A stretch of 64,000 bases of DNA from Candidatus Formimonas warabiya (GCF_002777255.1 NZ_CP017634.1:5902903-5966902), one strand, 5' to 3'. Positions 34,697 to 43,539 are shown, counted from the stretch's first letter. Numbers and translations: made by a program. The notes: generated by a model not told the origin, from the letters alone.

Positions 34697-35515
34697 ATGA
34701 AACAATTTATAGCTGCCGCAGTTCAGGTGGACAGTGGAAATGATAAAAAGGAAAATCTGAGGAAGGTGGAGCAATTTATAGATGAAGCGGCAGGCCGCGG
34801 GGCTAAATTGATCGGGCTGCCGGAACTGGTCAACTTTATCGGAGACCCGGCCGGCCAATTTGCGAACGCGGAATTGATTCCCGGACCTACCATTGAACGG
34901 TTGGGGAAAAAGGCCCGGCAGCATCAGGTTTGGTTGCATTGCGGCAGTATCGGCGAAATCATCCCGGGGGAAAAGAAATTGTATAATACCACGGTATTGT
35001 TGAGCCCCCAGGGAGAGATTGCCGCCCAATACCGGAAGATGCACCTGTATGATGTCCAAGTGACCAACGGACCTTCCGCTATGGAATCTGATACGAAAAA
35101 GCCGGGAAACCAGATTGTTGTCGCGGACACGGATTTGGCCCAAATTGGGCTCAGCATCTGTTATGATCTGCGTTTCCCGGAGATTTACAGAATTATGGCC
35201 TTACAGGGAGCGGAGATTTTCTTGATCCCCGCCTCCTTTACCCTTTTTACGGGCAAAGATCACTGGGAGCCGCTGTTGCGGGCTAGAGCCATAGAGAACC
35301 AGAGTTATGTGATTGCTCCCGCTCAAATCGGTGTAAAGCCAAAGTTCCCCGCCTATGGTAAAAGTCTTATGGTTGATCCCTGGGGAAATGTGATTGCCAA
35401 AAGCAGTGACAAGGAAGGAGTGATCACCGCAGAAATCGATTTGGATTTACTTTACCGTATCCGGCAGGAGATTCCCTGTCTGAAAAACAGAAGGCCGGAC
35501 TGCTATCATGAGTAA
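34697..35515 (+). CDS. Nitrilase-family C-N hydrolase
   Basis: 272 residues with the full catalytic triad of the carbon-nitrogen hydrolase family: Glu43 (GLPELVNF), Lys114 (RKMHLYDV) and Cys155 (ICYDLRFPE). The sequence is closest in style to the Nit2/omega-amidase and deaminated-glutathione amidase group (NRRPDCY at the end). It hydrolyses an amide to acid and ammonia. Last gene of the operon; together with the creatininase-family enzyme it could finish breakdown of an imported amide. The stop codon lies in the first copy of a 15-base tandem repeat. Confidence 0.87.
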   Translation: MKQFIAAAVQVDSGNDKKENLRKVEQFIDEAAGRGAKLIGLPELVNFIGDPAGQFANAELIPGPTIERLGKKARQHQVWLHCGSIGEIIPGEKKLYNTTVLLSPQGEIAAQYRKMHLYDVQVTNGPSAMESDTKKPGNQIVVADTDLAQIGLSICYDLRFPEIYRIMALQGAEIFLIPASFTLFTGKDHWEPLLRARAIENQSYVIAPAQIGVKPKFPAYGKSLMVDPWGNVIAKSSDKEGVITAEIDLDLLYRIRQEIPCLKNRRPDCYHE

Positions 35516-35540
35516 ATTCAGGGACAGTAAATTCAGGGAC
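35511..35540 (+). repeat. 15-base tandem duplication at the nitrilase stop codon
   Basis: AGTAAATTCAGGGAC occurs twice without a gap, and GGTTCTTGAATTG follows. The CAGGGACGGTTCTTG part resembles small REP-like sequences often found between genes in Clostridia (known from general experience, not searched). Confidence 0.6.
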
Positions 35541-35622
35541 GGTTCTTGAATTGAATACCTATGTGCGCGGAGAGCAGGCCTGATTTATTCAATCGGACGT
35601 AAGGAAATCTTTGTTTTTAATG

Positions 35623-35662
35623 AAACACCGCTTTCGGGCCGTAAGGTCAGAAAGCGGTGTTT
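35623..35662. terminator. Bidirectional terminator between nitrilase and MttB-4
   Basis: AAACACCGCTTTC / GAAAGCGGTGTTT form a 13-pair stem with a 14-base loop, A-rich on the left and T-rich on the right, between convergent genes. A second, smaller GC-rich hairpin lies at 35672-35695. Confidence 0.8.
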
Positions 35663-35721
35663 AACTTCCTTTTAAGGCGGCTTATGCCGGCCTTTTCATA
35701 GAAGTGGGGCGGACGCCGGGT

Positions 35722-37134
35722 CTATTTAATTTCCCCCATAAATTTCTGCAACGCTTTATCTACCTGAGCCGGTAATTCCGGCGGTTGATAATTTGACAGG
35801 ATCTCCTTCCACTTCTTGTTGGCCACTTCCATGGCCTGGCGGGAACCGTTCTCTTTCCACATTTCATAGGTGGTCCGGTTGCTCAGGGCCGGACGGTAGA
35901 ATTCCCCCCGGAAGTGATGGAAGGTATGCTCTTTATCCAGAAAATGCCCTCCCGGTCCTACTTCTTTGATGACGTCGAAGGCCAGGGTCTCTTGATTCAC
36001 ATCAAAGGATTTTTTGATTCTTTTCACCATGCCGCAGATTTCATCGTCAATGATAAATTTTTCGTAAGAAATGGTATTGTAGGATTCTATAATACCTGCC
36101 GCATGCAGGACAAAATTGATTCCGCTCACTTCCGTGATGAGCAGGTTCATCATAGATTCGTATCCGGCTTGGGCATCGGCTGTTTTAACATCTGAAATCG
36201 CGCCGCCTCCCCGGCAGGGCAGATGATAGTAGCGGGCCATTTGGGCCGATGCGGCAGTCAAAAGGGACATTTCCGGGGCACCAATGGTCAAAGACCCGGT
36301 ACTCATCTCTGTAATGGAAGAAGCAGAGCCATAGATAACGGGAGTACCTTCCCGGATCAACTGGGCAAGGGTAATGCCGGCCAGCACTTCCGCGTTTTGA
36401 CAGACCAGGCTGCCGGCCAGGGTAGCAGGGCCGGTGGCACCGGCCATGGTCAGCGAAGTAATGACTACAGCCTGTCCCGTTTTGGCGTATTCCATTAAAG
36501 CACCCAGCATTCTTTCATCAAAGATCAGGGGCGTGATGGAATTGATTAAAGTAAGTAAGGCCGGCTTTTGCACCGGGTTCCATTCAGGTCCGAAAACAAG
36601 GGACATCATTTTTACGATATCTTGGGCGCATTTGTCTCCATAGGAGCTGCCCATAAAGCATTTGTCGCTATTTTTGATACAGGAATAGGCCATTTCCACA
36701 TGCCGTCTGCCGGTAGGGATATCGTTAGGCTCAACGAGAATGCCTCCCGTAAGATCCTGATAAGGACTGGCCCCGGATAATTTAGCCAGGTTGTGAAAAT
36801 CCTCCAGGGTGCCCTGACGTTTGCCCCGGTCTAAGTCTGTGATAAAAGGAGAGCCGTAACCTGGGGTGAAAACCAGGCTGTCACCGCCGAGGAGCACGTT
36901 TTTTTCCGGATTTCGGGCATAAAGGGTAAATTGGCCGGGTGCTTTTTTGATCTGCTCTTCCACCATTTTCCGGCTCAAGAAGACTCTTTGCCCTTCAACC
37001 TTGACCCCGGCTTTGGCAAAAACATCCAAGGCAGGGCCGTAACGGAACTCTACACCAATCTTTTCCAAGACATTCATGGTTGTTTCATGAATTTGTTCAA
37101 TCTGGTCCTTTTTTAAAACCTCGTATTTCTGCAT
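35722..37134 (-). CDS. MttB-superfamily corrinoid methyltransferase 4
   Basis: 470 residues from the ATG at 37134, preceded by AAGGAGTGGG on the - strand; a longer frame to 37194 has no ribosome site. Family marks are DQIEQIHETTMNVLEKIGV, the AGATGPATLAG loop, SDVKTADAQAGYES and VGPGGHFLDKEHT. No internal TAG. It is more like MttB-6 (52520) than the others; both open with MQ[KR]Y..L and share GSPYxxDxD-type segments. It is transcribed away from the PocR-AraC regulator at 37512, with corrinoid and methyl-THF enzymes beyond, so it may be the natural partner of those proteins. Confidence 0.91.
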   Translation of the reverse strand: MQKYEVLKKDQIEQIHETTMNVLEKIGVEFRYGPALDVFAKAGVKVEGQRVFLSRKMVEEQIKKAPGQFTLYARNPEKNVLLGGDSLVFTPGYGSPFITDLDRGKRQGTLEDFHNLAKLSGASPYQDLTGGILVEPNDIPTGRRHVEMAYSCIKNSDKCFMGSSYGDKCAQDIVKMMSLVFGPEWNPVQKPALLTLINSITPLIFDERMLGALMEYAKTGQAVVITSLTMAGATGPATLAGSLVCQNAEVLAGITLAQLIREGTPVIYGSASSITEMSTGSLTIGAPEMSLLTAASAQMARYYHLPCRGGGAISDVKTADAQAGYESMMNLLITEVSGINFVLHAAGIIESYNTISYEKFIIDDEICGMVKRIKKSFDVNQETLAFDVIKEVGPGGHFLDKEHTFHHFRGEFYRPALSNRTTYEMWKENGSRQAMEVANKKWKEILSNYQPPELPAQVDKALQKFMGEIK

Positions 37135-37511
37135 AGATTCCCACTCCTTCACTTTTTTTATGGTCTGGCAGGAAAAACACGTATGGAAAAACAAAGAGTA
37201 TTTTAAAAGTATTTTAATATTTCAAAATGGGAACCGGTTTATCCTCCCAAGTTTTTTGCTATTAAAGTGACAGTTTTGCCAAAATGTATCCCTTTAAAAG
37301 ACAACAATCTTGTTTTACATTAATATAAGAACAAGATTGTTGCCATTTGCTTAACTTTGTTTGATCATGACGATTGTTATGGGGATCAGTACCATCACCC
37401 CAATCTTAAATATTTGTTATTTATTTGTTTTAATAATATAATTTTACTAGGGAAAACTTAAATGTGGAAATATTTCTATTCTTCATAAATGGGTAGAGGT
37501 GTGATATCACT
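37135..37511. other. Divergent intergenic region between MttB-4 and the AraC regulator
   Basis: 377 A/T-rich bases. It holds the MttB-4 ribosome site, a large inverted repeat with a sigma-54-like site on the - strand (37302-37345) and AGAGGTG before the AraC TTG start. No further structure was seen. Confidence 0.7.
37302..37345 (-). promoter_or_regulatory. 13-base inverted repeat overlapping a sigma-54-like promoter
   Basis: CAACAATCTTGTT (37302-37314) is perfectly repeated in inverse as AACAAGATTGTTG (37330-37342). Read on the - strand, the second arm is part of TGGCAACAATCTTGTT, which fits TGGCAN-N5-TTGYT with a T in place of the -12 C. A regulator bound here could control MttB-4 and the divergent AraC gene. 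Confidence 0.5.
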
Positions 37512-38798
37512 TTGTTTACTCTAAATGAAAAAGAGATCCTGGTTAAAATTCTGGAAACATTTAATTCGGCCACAGATTTAACGGCAATTATGGTTGACCT
37601 GGAGGGTAATCCCCTGGATCTTAATGAACATTTGCTGGAAAAATGTCATTTCTGCAAAATCATCCGCGCCATTCCCGAGGCAAAAACCAGGTGTAGTCAG
37701 GCTTATGCCCGGGCCGGAAAAATGGCGGCGCTGATCGGGGAGCCCTATATCTTTCGGTGCCCGGCAGGTTTAATCGAGTGGTCTGCACCGATTCTTTTCA
37801 ATGGACGGCATTTAGGGAGCATCATTTGTGGACAGGTATTAATGTGGAAGCCGGAAGATTTTTTTTGGATCGAATTGACGATGATGAATAAGAAATTCCC
37901 TGTAGACATGTCCAGATTGATTACCGCTGCCCAGGAACTGCCCGTGGTGTCGGGCAAAAAAGTGCAAGCAGCCGCCGATTTATTATTTTTTATTGCCAAT
38001 CATATTGTAAAAACCAGTATGGAGTCGCTGAACCAGCAGAAAAAAATAGAAAAGCAGCGCTTTTTCTTACGGGAAGAAATGGTGGCCCGCAAGCTTTTGG
38101 AAACAGGCTGGAATGAGCGGAAAATTTTGAGTGGTAAAAATGATGTTTCCAGTTATCTTAAGAAAGAAAAAGAATTTTTAAGCCTGATCAAACAGGGCAA
38201 AAGGGAAGACGTGCTGGAAAACCTTAAAGGTATTTTAGCCGAAATGCAAAATTACTGCCACCAGGATCTAGGCCTTTTAAAGGTCTGTGTTTCCGAATTA
38301 TTGGCGGTGATTTCACGCAAATTGATCGAAAAAGGAGCTGCTGCGGAACAAATCCTAGCCTTGAATCATCATTACGCAGGAGAAATCCTCAAATTGTCCG
38401 CACCAAACCAAATTTTATCCTGTTTCCATGTGATCGTGGAACAGTACTTGGATTTTGCCGATAGTCCCATGCGCAAGAATTCCCAGGTGATTCAACAAAG
38501 TTTGGCCTATATACAAAATAATTATCATTTGGATCTCAGACTGGAAAAAGTTGCCCAGGCCGTGTATCTCAGCCCGTATTACTTAAGCCATATATTTAAA
38601 GAAGAAACGGGATGTACCATCCTGGAATATTTAACGAAAATTAGAATCGAAAGGGCGAAAAAATTATTGAGTGACCAGAAAAACAGTGTGAAAGAGGTTG
38701 CCCAAAAGGTGGGATATAATAATCCCAGTTACTTCAGCAAAATTTTTCGCAGCTTGGAAGGCTTGACACCCAGCGAGTTTCGGCAAGGTAGGGGATGA
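37512..38798 (+). CDS. PocR-domain AraC-family regulator
   Basis: 428 residues from a TTG at 37512, 10 bases after AGAGGTG. Residues ~5-170 match the PocR sensory domain, with its conserved cysteines (CHFCKII, TRCSQAYA, FRCPAG) and a WSAPILFNGRHLGSIICGQVL strand pair. Residues ~325-428 are a double AraC helix-turn-helix (LDLRLEKVAQAVYLSPYYLSHIFKEETG; VKEVAQKVGYNNPSYFSKIF). It is encoded just before a corrinoid protein and opposite MttB-4, so it probably senses a methylated substrate or C1 metabolite and controls both. Confidence 0.92.
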   Translation: MFTLNEKEILVKILETFNSATDLTAIMVDLEGNPLDLNEHLLEKCHFCKIIRAIPEAKTRCSQAYARAGKMAALIGEPYIFRCPAGLIEWSAPILFNGRHLGSIICGQVLMWKPEDFFWIELTMMNKKFPVDMSRLITAAQELPVVSGKKVQAAADLLFFIANHIVKTSMESLNQQKKIEKQRFFLREEMVARKLLETGWNERKILSGKNDVSSYLKKEKEFLSLIKQGKREDVLENLKGILAEMQNYCHQDLGLLKVCVSELLAVISRKLIEKGAAAEQILALNHHYAGEILKLSAPNQILSCFHVIVEQYLDFADSPMRKNSQVIQQSLAYIQNNYHLDLRLEKVAQAVYLSPYYLSHIFKEETGCTILEYLTKIRIERAKKLLSDQKNSVKEVAQKVGYNNPSYFSKIFRSLEGLTPSEFRQGRG

Positions 38799-38852
38799 TC
38801 ACCTGAAAAGGTCGGCGGAAAAAAGCAATAAAAAAGTTTAGGCGGGAAGAAT

Positions 38853-39485
38853 ATGGCAATCAGAGAAAAGATCATCAATGCGATCATCAAAGGGAATGCG
38901 TCGGAGGTTAAATCTTTGGTGGAAGTGGGCCTCCAGCTTGACCTGACCCCAAGAGAAATCATAGATTCGGCATTGCTTCCGGGGATCATCAATATTGGGG
39001 AAAAGTTTAAGCAAAATCGCTTATTAATTCCGGATGTCTTAATGGCTTCGCGGGCGATTCAGGCCGGATTCTACACCTTAGAGCCGGTAATGAAGGAAAC
39101 AGCTCAGGAAATTGGGCCGAAAGTGGTGATCGGAACCGTGGCCGGTGATTTGCATGATATTGGGAAACAACTGCTCGTGATGATGCTTCAAGGAGCGGGT
39201 ATGAAAGTAATCGATTTGGGCATTGATGTACCTGCTGAAGTTTTTGTCAAAGCAGTTCAGGAACATCACCCGGATATTGTAGGGATGTCGGCCCTTTTAA
39301 CGATTACGATGCCTGCTTTAAGAGAGACCGTGGATGCCTTAGAAAGGGAAAATCTGCGCCAATCCGTAAAAGTTATTGTGGGGGGAAGCCCAGTGACCTG
39401 GGACTATGCCATGGGTATTGGAGCGGACGGCTATGCTGACTCGGCCTATGAATCCATCGGGTTAATCCAATCTTTATTAAGGTAA
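38853..39485 (+). CDS. Corrinoid (B12-binding) methyl carrier protein 1
   Basis: 210 residues: a helical cap domain (~1-88) then a B12-binding Rossmann domain with the lower-ligand motif DLHDIGK (His101), the SALLT segment and the nucleotide-loop VGGSP. Proteins of this MtbC/MttC/MtgC type carry the methyl group between an MttB-type enzyme and a tetrahydrofolate methyltransferase. 54 bases after the PocR-AraC gene, probably co-transcribed with it, and convergent with the methyl-THF enzyme at 39572. Confidence 0.92.
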   Translation: MAIREKIINAIIKGNASEVKSLVEVGLQLDLTPREIIDSALLPGIINIGEKFKQNRLLIPDVLMASRAIQAGFYTLEPVMKETAQEIGPKVVIGTVAGDLHDIGKQLLVMMLQGAGMKVIDLGIDVPAEVFVKAVQEHHPDIVGMSALLTITMPALRETVDALERENLRQSVKVIVGGSPVTWDYAMGIGADGYADSAYESIGLIQSLLR

Positions 39486-39510
39486 ATGACGGAGGGCTTT
39501 ATCCATGAAA

Positions 39511-39552
39511 AAAGGGAGTGTTCCTGAAGTTTTGCTTCCGGGCACTCCCTTT
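39511..39552. terminator. Bidirectional terminator
   Basis: AAAGGGAGTG / CACTCCCTTT, with a 22-base loop that itself has GGAA/TTCC pairing potential, between the convergent corrinoid-1 and methyl-THF methyltransferase genes. Confidence 0.7.
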
Positions 39553-39571
39553 GGTATCATGAAAGAAATTT

Positions 39572-40369
39572 TTATTCGTACAATCCGTTGCGATGGGCGG
39601 TCAAATACTTCATGCAGAATTCGTCTTTACCCAGGAGGGCCTGGGACGCATACACAAAACCCATCATGGTCTTATCCAGGGGATCCAGGATGTAGCCGTC
39701 CATGCCCATAGTCATGGTCTGGATCATGAAGACCTGGTTCAAGATTTTCCGGTTGGGCAAACCGTAGGAAATGTTGCTTAAGCCGCAGATGCCGTGGACT
39801 TTGGGATATTTCTGCTTGATCCCGTAAATGGTGTCCAGTACTTCCAAACCGGCTTTGTCTCCCGTGCTCACCGGTTTCACCAGGGGATCCAGGTAGATGT
39901 CGTCTTCCGGTACCCCGGCGGCAACCATGTCGCCTACCAGCCTGTCGGCAATTCTTAAGCGGTCTTCCGCAGTTTCCGGCATCCCGGAATCATCCATGCA
40001 CAGGCCGACGATCTTGGCCTTATATTTTAAGACAAAGGGCAGGATGGTGGCATAGCGTTCTTTTTCCGCGGTGATGGAATTAATCATGGGCTGGCCGTGC
40101 TTGCACAGGGAAAGCCCTACTTCCAAAGCTTTGGGATTGGGACTGTCGATACAGAGCGGTGCGGTCACCTGGGACTGCACGGTTTCCACCAGCCAGGCCA
40201 TGGTTTCTTCTTCATTGAAAACCATGGTGCCGCAATTGACGTCAACGTAATCGGCGCCGGCATCCACTTGTTTCTGGGCCATATCTTTGATAAAAGCGGC
40301 GTCTCTGGCTTCTACCGCCGGTTTGATCGCTTTCCGGCTGGTGTTGATCAGTTCTCCAACTATTAACAT
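39572..40369 (-). CDS. Methyltetrahydrofolate:corrinoid methyltransferase (MtgA-like)
   Basis: 265 residues; ATG after AAAAGGAGAAAG on the - strand. It is a pterin-binding TIM barrel of the MeTr/MtgA type: VGELINTSRKAI at the N-terminus, DYVDVNCGT (~41-49), the CIDSPNPKALEVGL strand and the GLSNISYGLPNR loop (~197) characteristic of the methyltransferase group. It moves the methyl group from the corrinoid protein to tetrahydrofolate, feeding the Wood-Ljungdahl pathway. It lies downstream of corrinoid protein 2 on the same strand. It is the only such enzyme in the window and could serve several of the six MttB proteins. Confidence 0.92.
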   Translation of the reverse strand: MLIVGELINTSRKAIKPAVEARDAAFIKDMAQKQVDAGADYVDVNCGTMVFNEEETMAWLVETVQSQVTAPLCIDSPNPKALEVGLSLCKHGQPMINSITAEKERYATILPFVLKYKAKIVGLCMDDSGMPETAEDRLRIADRLVGDMVAAGVPEDDIYLDPLVKPVSTGDKAGLEVLDTIYGIKQKYPKVHGICGLSNISYGLPNRKILNQVFMIQTMTMGMDGYILDPLDKTMMGFVYASQALLGKDEFCMKYLTAHRNGLYE

Positions 40370-40484
40370 CTGTTACTTTCTCCTTTTTTAAAATAGGTTT
40401 TTTAAAAAATATCCCTGAGACTCCACCCTCTATGAAAAGGGTCTTGTCTCTTTGGTCTTCTCTGATCCCGAAAAGGTTTTTATC

Positions 40485-41111
40485 TTAGGCAAGCAGTTTT
40501 GCACAGAGTTCTACTGCAGAAGCGGCGTCGGGAGCAAAGCCGTCGGCGCCGATTTCATCGGCAAAGTCCTGGGAAATAGGGGCGCCGCCCACGATACATT
40601 TTACTTTTAGGCCTTCTTCTTTGATTAATTCAATGGTGTCTTTCATATGCAGCATGGTGGTGGTAAGAAGAGCGGACATAGCTACGATATCAGGGGTATG
40701 TTCTTTGATTGCAGCCACAAATTTTTCCGGAGGAATGTCGATGCCTAAGTTAACTACACTGAAGCCGCCGCTTTCCAACATCATGCCCACCAGGTTTTTA
40801 CCGATGTCATGGAGGTCGCCTTTCACGGTGCCCAGTATGATTTTGCCTTTGCTGGGCATATCTTTGTCGGCGATCAAAGGTTTGACGATTTCAATACCGG
40901 ATGCCATGGATTTTGCGGACATGAGTACTTCCGGAACAAACATTTCGCCGTTTTTGAACCGGGCGCCCACCACGTTCATGCCGGCGATTAAACCCTGGTT
41001 GATAATATCAAGAGGGTTTACTCCTGCGTCTACCAGTGCTTTCGTTTGTTCTCTCACCTGGGCCTCTTTTCCGGAAATCACACTCTGGGACAATGCTTCA
41101 AAGTTTGCCAT
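40485..41111 (-). CDS. Corrinoid (B12-binding) methyl carrier protein 2
   Basis: 208 residues; ATG after AAAGGAGAT. Same two-domain layout as corrinoid protein 1: cap helices, then DLHDIGKN (His101), a MSALLTT segment and IVGGAP. Together with the methyl-THF enzyme 115 bases downstream it forms a transfer module under the sigma-54 promoter at 41237. The spacer between the two genes holds an imperfect stem (GAGACTCCACCC / GGGTCTTGTCTC). Confidence 0.93.
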   Translation of the reverse strand: MANFEALSQSVISGKEAQVREQTKALVDAGVNPLDIINQGLIAGMNVVGARFKNGEMFVPEVLMSAKSMASGIEIVKPLIADKDMPSKGKIILGTVKGDLHDIGKNLVGMMLESGGFSVVNLGIDIPPEKFVAAIKEHTPDIVAMSALLTTTMLHMKDTIELIKEEGLKVKCIVGGAPISQDFADEIGADGFAPDAASAVELCAKLLA

Positions 41112-41236
41112 AATTCTAATCTCCTTTACCTTTTAAAATTTTATTATTATGTAGGGGCGGTACCCCTAGGAATCCAAATGATGGCACTTCAGTTGTCACT
41201 TTTATAATTCTTTCCAAGATAGCCAATTATTATTTT

Positions 41237-41252
41237 AGCAAATATTGTGCCA
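41237..41252 (-). promoter_or_regulatory. Sigma-54 promoter of corrinoid 2 / methyl-THF methyltransferase
   Basis: On the - strand TGGCACAATATTTGCT matches the consensus fully. It is 126 bases before the ATG at 41111. Confidence 0.88.
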
Positions 41253-41708
41253 TTAATAAATATCTATCAAAAATAAATTTTTCGCCTGCTGTCAATTCCT
41301 TCTGATTTGTTTTACCATACCCCGGATTTTATTGTCAATAATGAAGTTTTTCATAAGATAAGGCTGTTATGACGTTAGTTCGGCAATGAATGTTTGGAGA
41401 CCCCGGTCGATTTCCCGGGAAAGTCCGGGTGCTTCAAAATTCGCGAATTCGGCTAAGTATTATAACCGGACTTGGGGGCTCCTCGATAAAAGTGCAAACA
41501 AACAGCAAATAAACTGCCGGATTTCGCAAAAAATTGGCAATAGTATTGAAGAGGCTTGCTGTTTATCACAAAGGGGATTAAGCCTAAATCTAGAAAAAAG
41601 AAAAAATATAAAGGATTACGGTAATATTGGTAGATCCTTATCACCAAAATAACTGGGGAATATTGAAACGCTTATTGCTGTAAGGTTAAGTGATATGTTT
41701 TTATTTTG

Positions 41709-41724
41709 GCATGCAGCTTGCTTA
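41709..41724 (+). promoter_or_regulatory. Sigma-54 promoter of regulator R3
   Basis: TGGCATGCAGCTTGCT matches the consensus fully. The next gene is itself a sigma-54 activator, which suggests autoregulation or a cascade. Confidence 0.85.
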
Positions 41725-41952
41725 AATTTTAGAAAGAATTAATTTAAATTTAATTCTTTTATTTGCAGGAATAATCAAATAATTAAAAGAATATTAACAT
41801 ATTTTAGACTTGTTATGTGGATCAATTTACTAAAAGCTGACGAACAAGTCACAAACATATTGTCTCTTAGGGAAAGGAGGAAATCTGGGAAAATTATTTT
41901 TTATCGATTGGTCAAAGCCGGACAAAATTTTGGGATAAGGGGTGACCAAAAG

Positions 41953-43422
41953 GTGTCCACTTTAAAGCTTGAAGATTTATATCAGATTAAAATCTTAAAA
42001 GAAAAGGTTTTACAGAATAATGATCAACTAATCAAGAAATTTGAGGAAATAAAGAATATTGGGCAGAGGTACGAAAATATCTTAGACTCCATTGACGAAG
42101 GTGTCTATGTCGTAGATACAAAGGGCAACTTATGCTTTTATAATCCGGCATTAGAACGGCTGGAAGGATATAAAGCGGAAAATGTTTTAGGGAAGCATGT
42201 CACCGAGTTATATCCTTTGGATTGGGAGTCCAGTTTGCTTTTGAAAGCGATTACTACCGGCAAACCGATTTTAGACTATTATCAGGAATATTTTCTGAAT
42301 GACCGGCAAATTAATATAATCTGTAATACTGTGCCATTGTATACAAATGGGGTAGTATCAGGAGCGGCTTCAATTGTCCGAGACTTTTCCCGGTTTAAGG
42401 AAATGGTAGAAAAAAACCTGGATTTACAGGAAAAACTGGTTAACAAGAATGCCAGGGCGGGGATGAAGTCTCAGGACGAAGAAATATATTTTTCTTTTGG
42501 ACAGATTATCGGCGAAAACAGTAGCTTAAAGGAGTGCATTAGCTGGGCTAGAGCGGCGGCTAAAAGAGAGTCGCCCGTCTTTATTTTCGGTGAGACAGGC
42601 ACCGGTAAAGAATTGTTTGCCCAGAGTATTCATATGGAAAGTGTCCGGGCCAAAGGGCCTTTTTTGGCTTTAAATGTAGCAGCTATTCCCGAAACTTTGT
42701 TAGAGGGGATATTGTTTGGTACTTCCAAAGGAGCTTTTACGGGGGCAATTAACCGTGTGGGTATGCTGGAGCAAGCAAATGGGGGCACCTTGTTTCTGGA
42801 CGAAATTAATTCCATGCCGACTACTCTTCAGGCGAAGCTCCTCAGAGTTTTGGAAGAAAAGAAGATCAGACGGCTGGGAGATAATGAGGCCATTTCTGTG
42901 GATGTTCGTATCATTAGTAGTTGTAATGTTGAGCCGGTTGAGGCACTGGAAAAAGGACAGTTGAGAAATGACTTGTTCTATCGCCTGGCTGTCGTTTATC
43001 TGGTGATTCCTCCTTTGCGTGAGCGCATGGATGATTTAGAAATGCTGTCCAGCTTCTTTATTCAACAATATAATCAATTATTGCGTCTTAACATCCAGGG
43101 TTTAAGTGATGAGGTATTTCAAGCATTCAGAAGCTATTATTGGCCGGGCAATATTAGACAGTTAAAAAATTGTATTGAATGTGCCATGAATATCGTACCC
43201 CACAACGCTGATATGATTAAGATTGAACATCTGCCCAAGTATTTAAGATTTTCACAGTGCCAACTGAAAGATTCGATATTTAATGAAATAGAAGATTCAG
43301 AAATAAATCGCATTAAGATTGCTTTGAAGAAAAATAACGGAAATATTGCTCGAACAGCAACACAATTGGGCATGAGCAGGCAAAGTTTACAGTACAGAAT
43401 TAAAAAATACAATTTAAAATAA
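41953..43422 (+). CDS. PAS-AAA+-Fis sigma-54-dependent activator (R3)
   Basis: 489 residues from the GTG at 41953 after AAGGGGTGACC. The start is fixed by comparison with paralogue R4, whose gene opens with the same GTGTCCACTTTAAA. A frame back to 41815 is in-frame but unsupported. PAS domain ~40-150 (ILDSIDEGVYVVDTKGNLCFYN). AAA+ with GETGTGKE, GAFTGA and GTLFLDEIN. Fis HTH at the end (NIARTATQLGMSRQSLQYRIKKYN). R3 and R4 are near-identical over the AAA+ part. It lies directly before the oxidoreductase/MttB-5 operon and its sigma-54 promoter. Confidence 0.93.
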   Translation: MSTLKLEDLYQIKILKEKVLQNNDQLIKKFEEIKNIGQRYENILDSIDEGVYVVDTKGNLCFYNPALERLEGYKAENVLGKHVTELYPLDWESSLLLKAITTGKPILDYYQEYFLNDRQINIICNTVPLYTNGVVSGAASIVRDFSRFKEMVEKNLDLQEKLVNKNARAGMKSQDEEIYFSFGQIIGENSSLKECISWARAAAKRESPVFIFGETGTGKELFAQSIHMESVRAKGPFLALNVAAIPETLLEGILFGTSKGAFTGAINRVGMLEQANGGTLFLDEINSMPTTLQAKLLRVLEEKKIRRLGDNEAISVDVRIISSCNVEPVEALEKGQLRNDLFYRLAVVYLVIPPLRERMDDLEMLSSFFIQQYNQLLRLNIQGLSDEVFQAFRSYYWPGNIRQLKNCIECAMNIVPHNADMIKIEHLPKYLRFSQCQLKDSIFNEIEDSEINRIKIALKKNNGNIARTATQLGMSRQSLQYRIKKYNLK

Positions 43423-43438
43423 TATCAATGGCAATTTG

Positions 43439-43472
43439 GCGGGAAAGTTTGCAAAACTTTTCCCGCTTTTTT
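43439..43472 (+). terminator. Rho-independent terminator after R3
   Basis: GCGGGAAAGTTT and AACTTTTCCCGC form the stem, followed by six T. Confidence 0.85.
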
Positions 43473-43510
43473 ATTGTATAACGAAAACAGTATATAGGAT
43501 GGTTATCTAC

Positions 43511-43539
43511 GAGGATTCCTTTTAGGGATCCTCTTTTTT
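43511..43539 (+). terminator. Second terminator-like hairpin
   Basis: GAGGATTCC / GGGATCCTC with a 5-base loop and a following T-run, 40 bases after the R3 terminator. It shields the next operon from read-through. Confidence 0.7.

Larger units (their letters stand above)
41112..41952. other. Divergent intergenic region with two sigma-54 promoters
   Basis: About 840 bases without a supported gene. It holds the palindrome TAGGGGCGGTACCCCTA (41153-41169), the - strand sigma-54 promoter at 41237, a GC-rich structured stretch with repeated CCCGG/CCGGG blocks (41399-41431) and the + strand sigma-54 promoter at 41709. The 230 bases from there to the GTG at 41953 form a long leader. Confidence 0.65.

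Noticed and set aside
41192..41207. TGGCACTTCAGTTGTC as a + strand sigma-54 promoter
   Set aside because: The -12 box reads TTGTC rather than TTGCW, and the next + strand gene is over 700 bases away and has a better site at 41709.
41386..41652. 88-codon frame upstream of R3
   Set aside because: No ribosome site, no recognisable protein features, and it lies in a region with promoter and structure signals.
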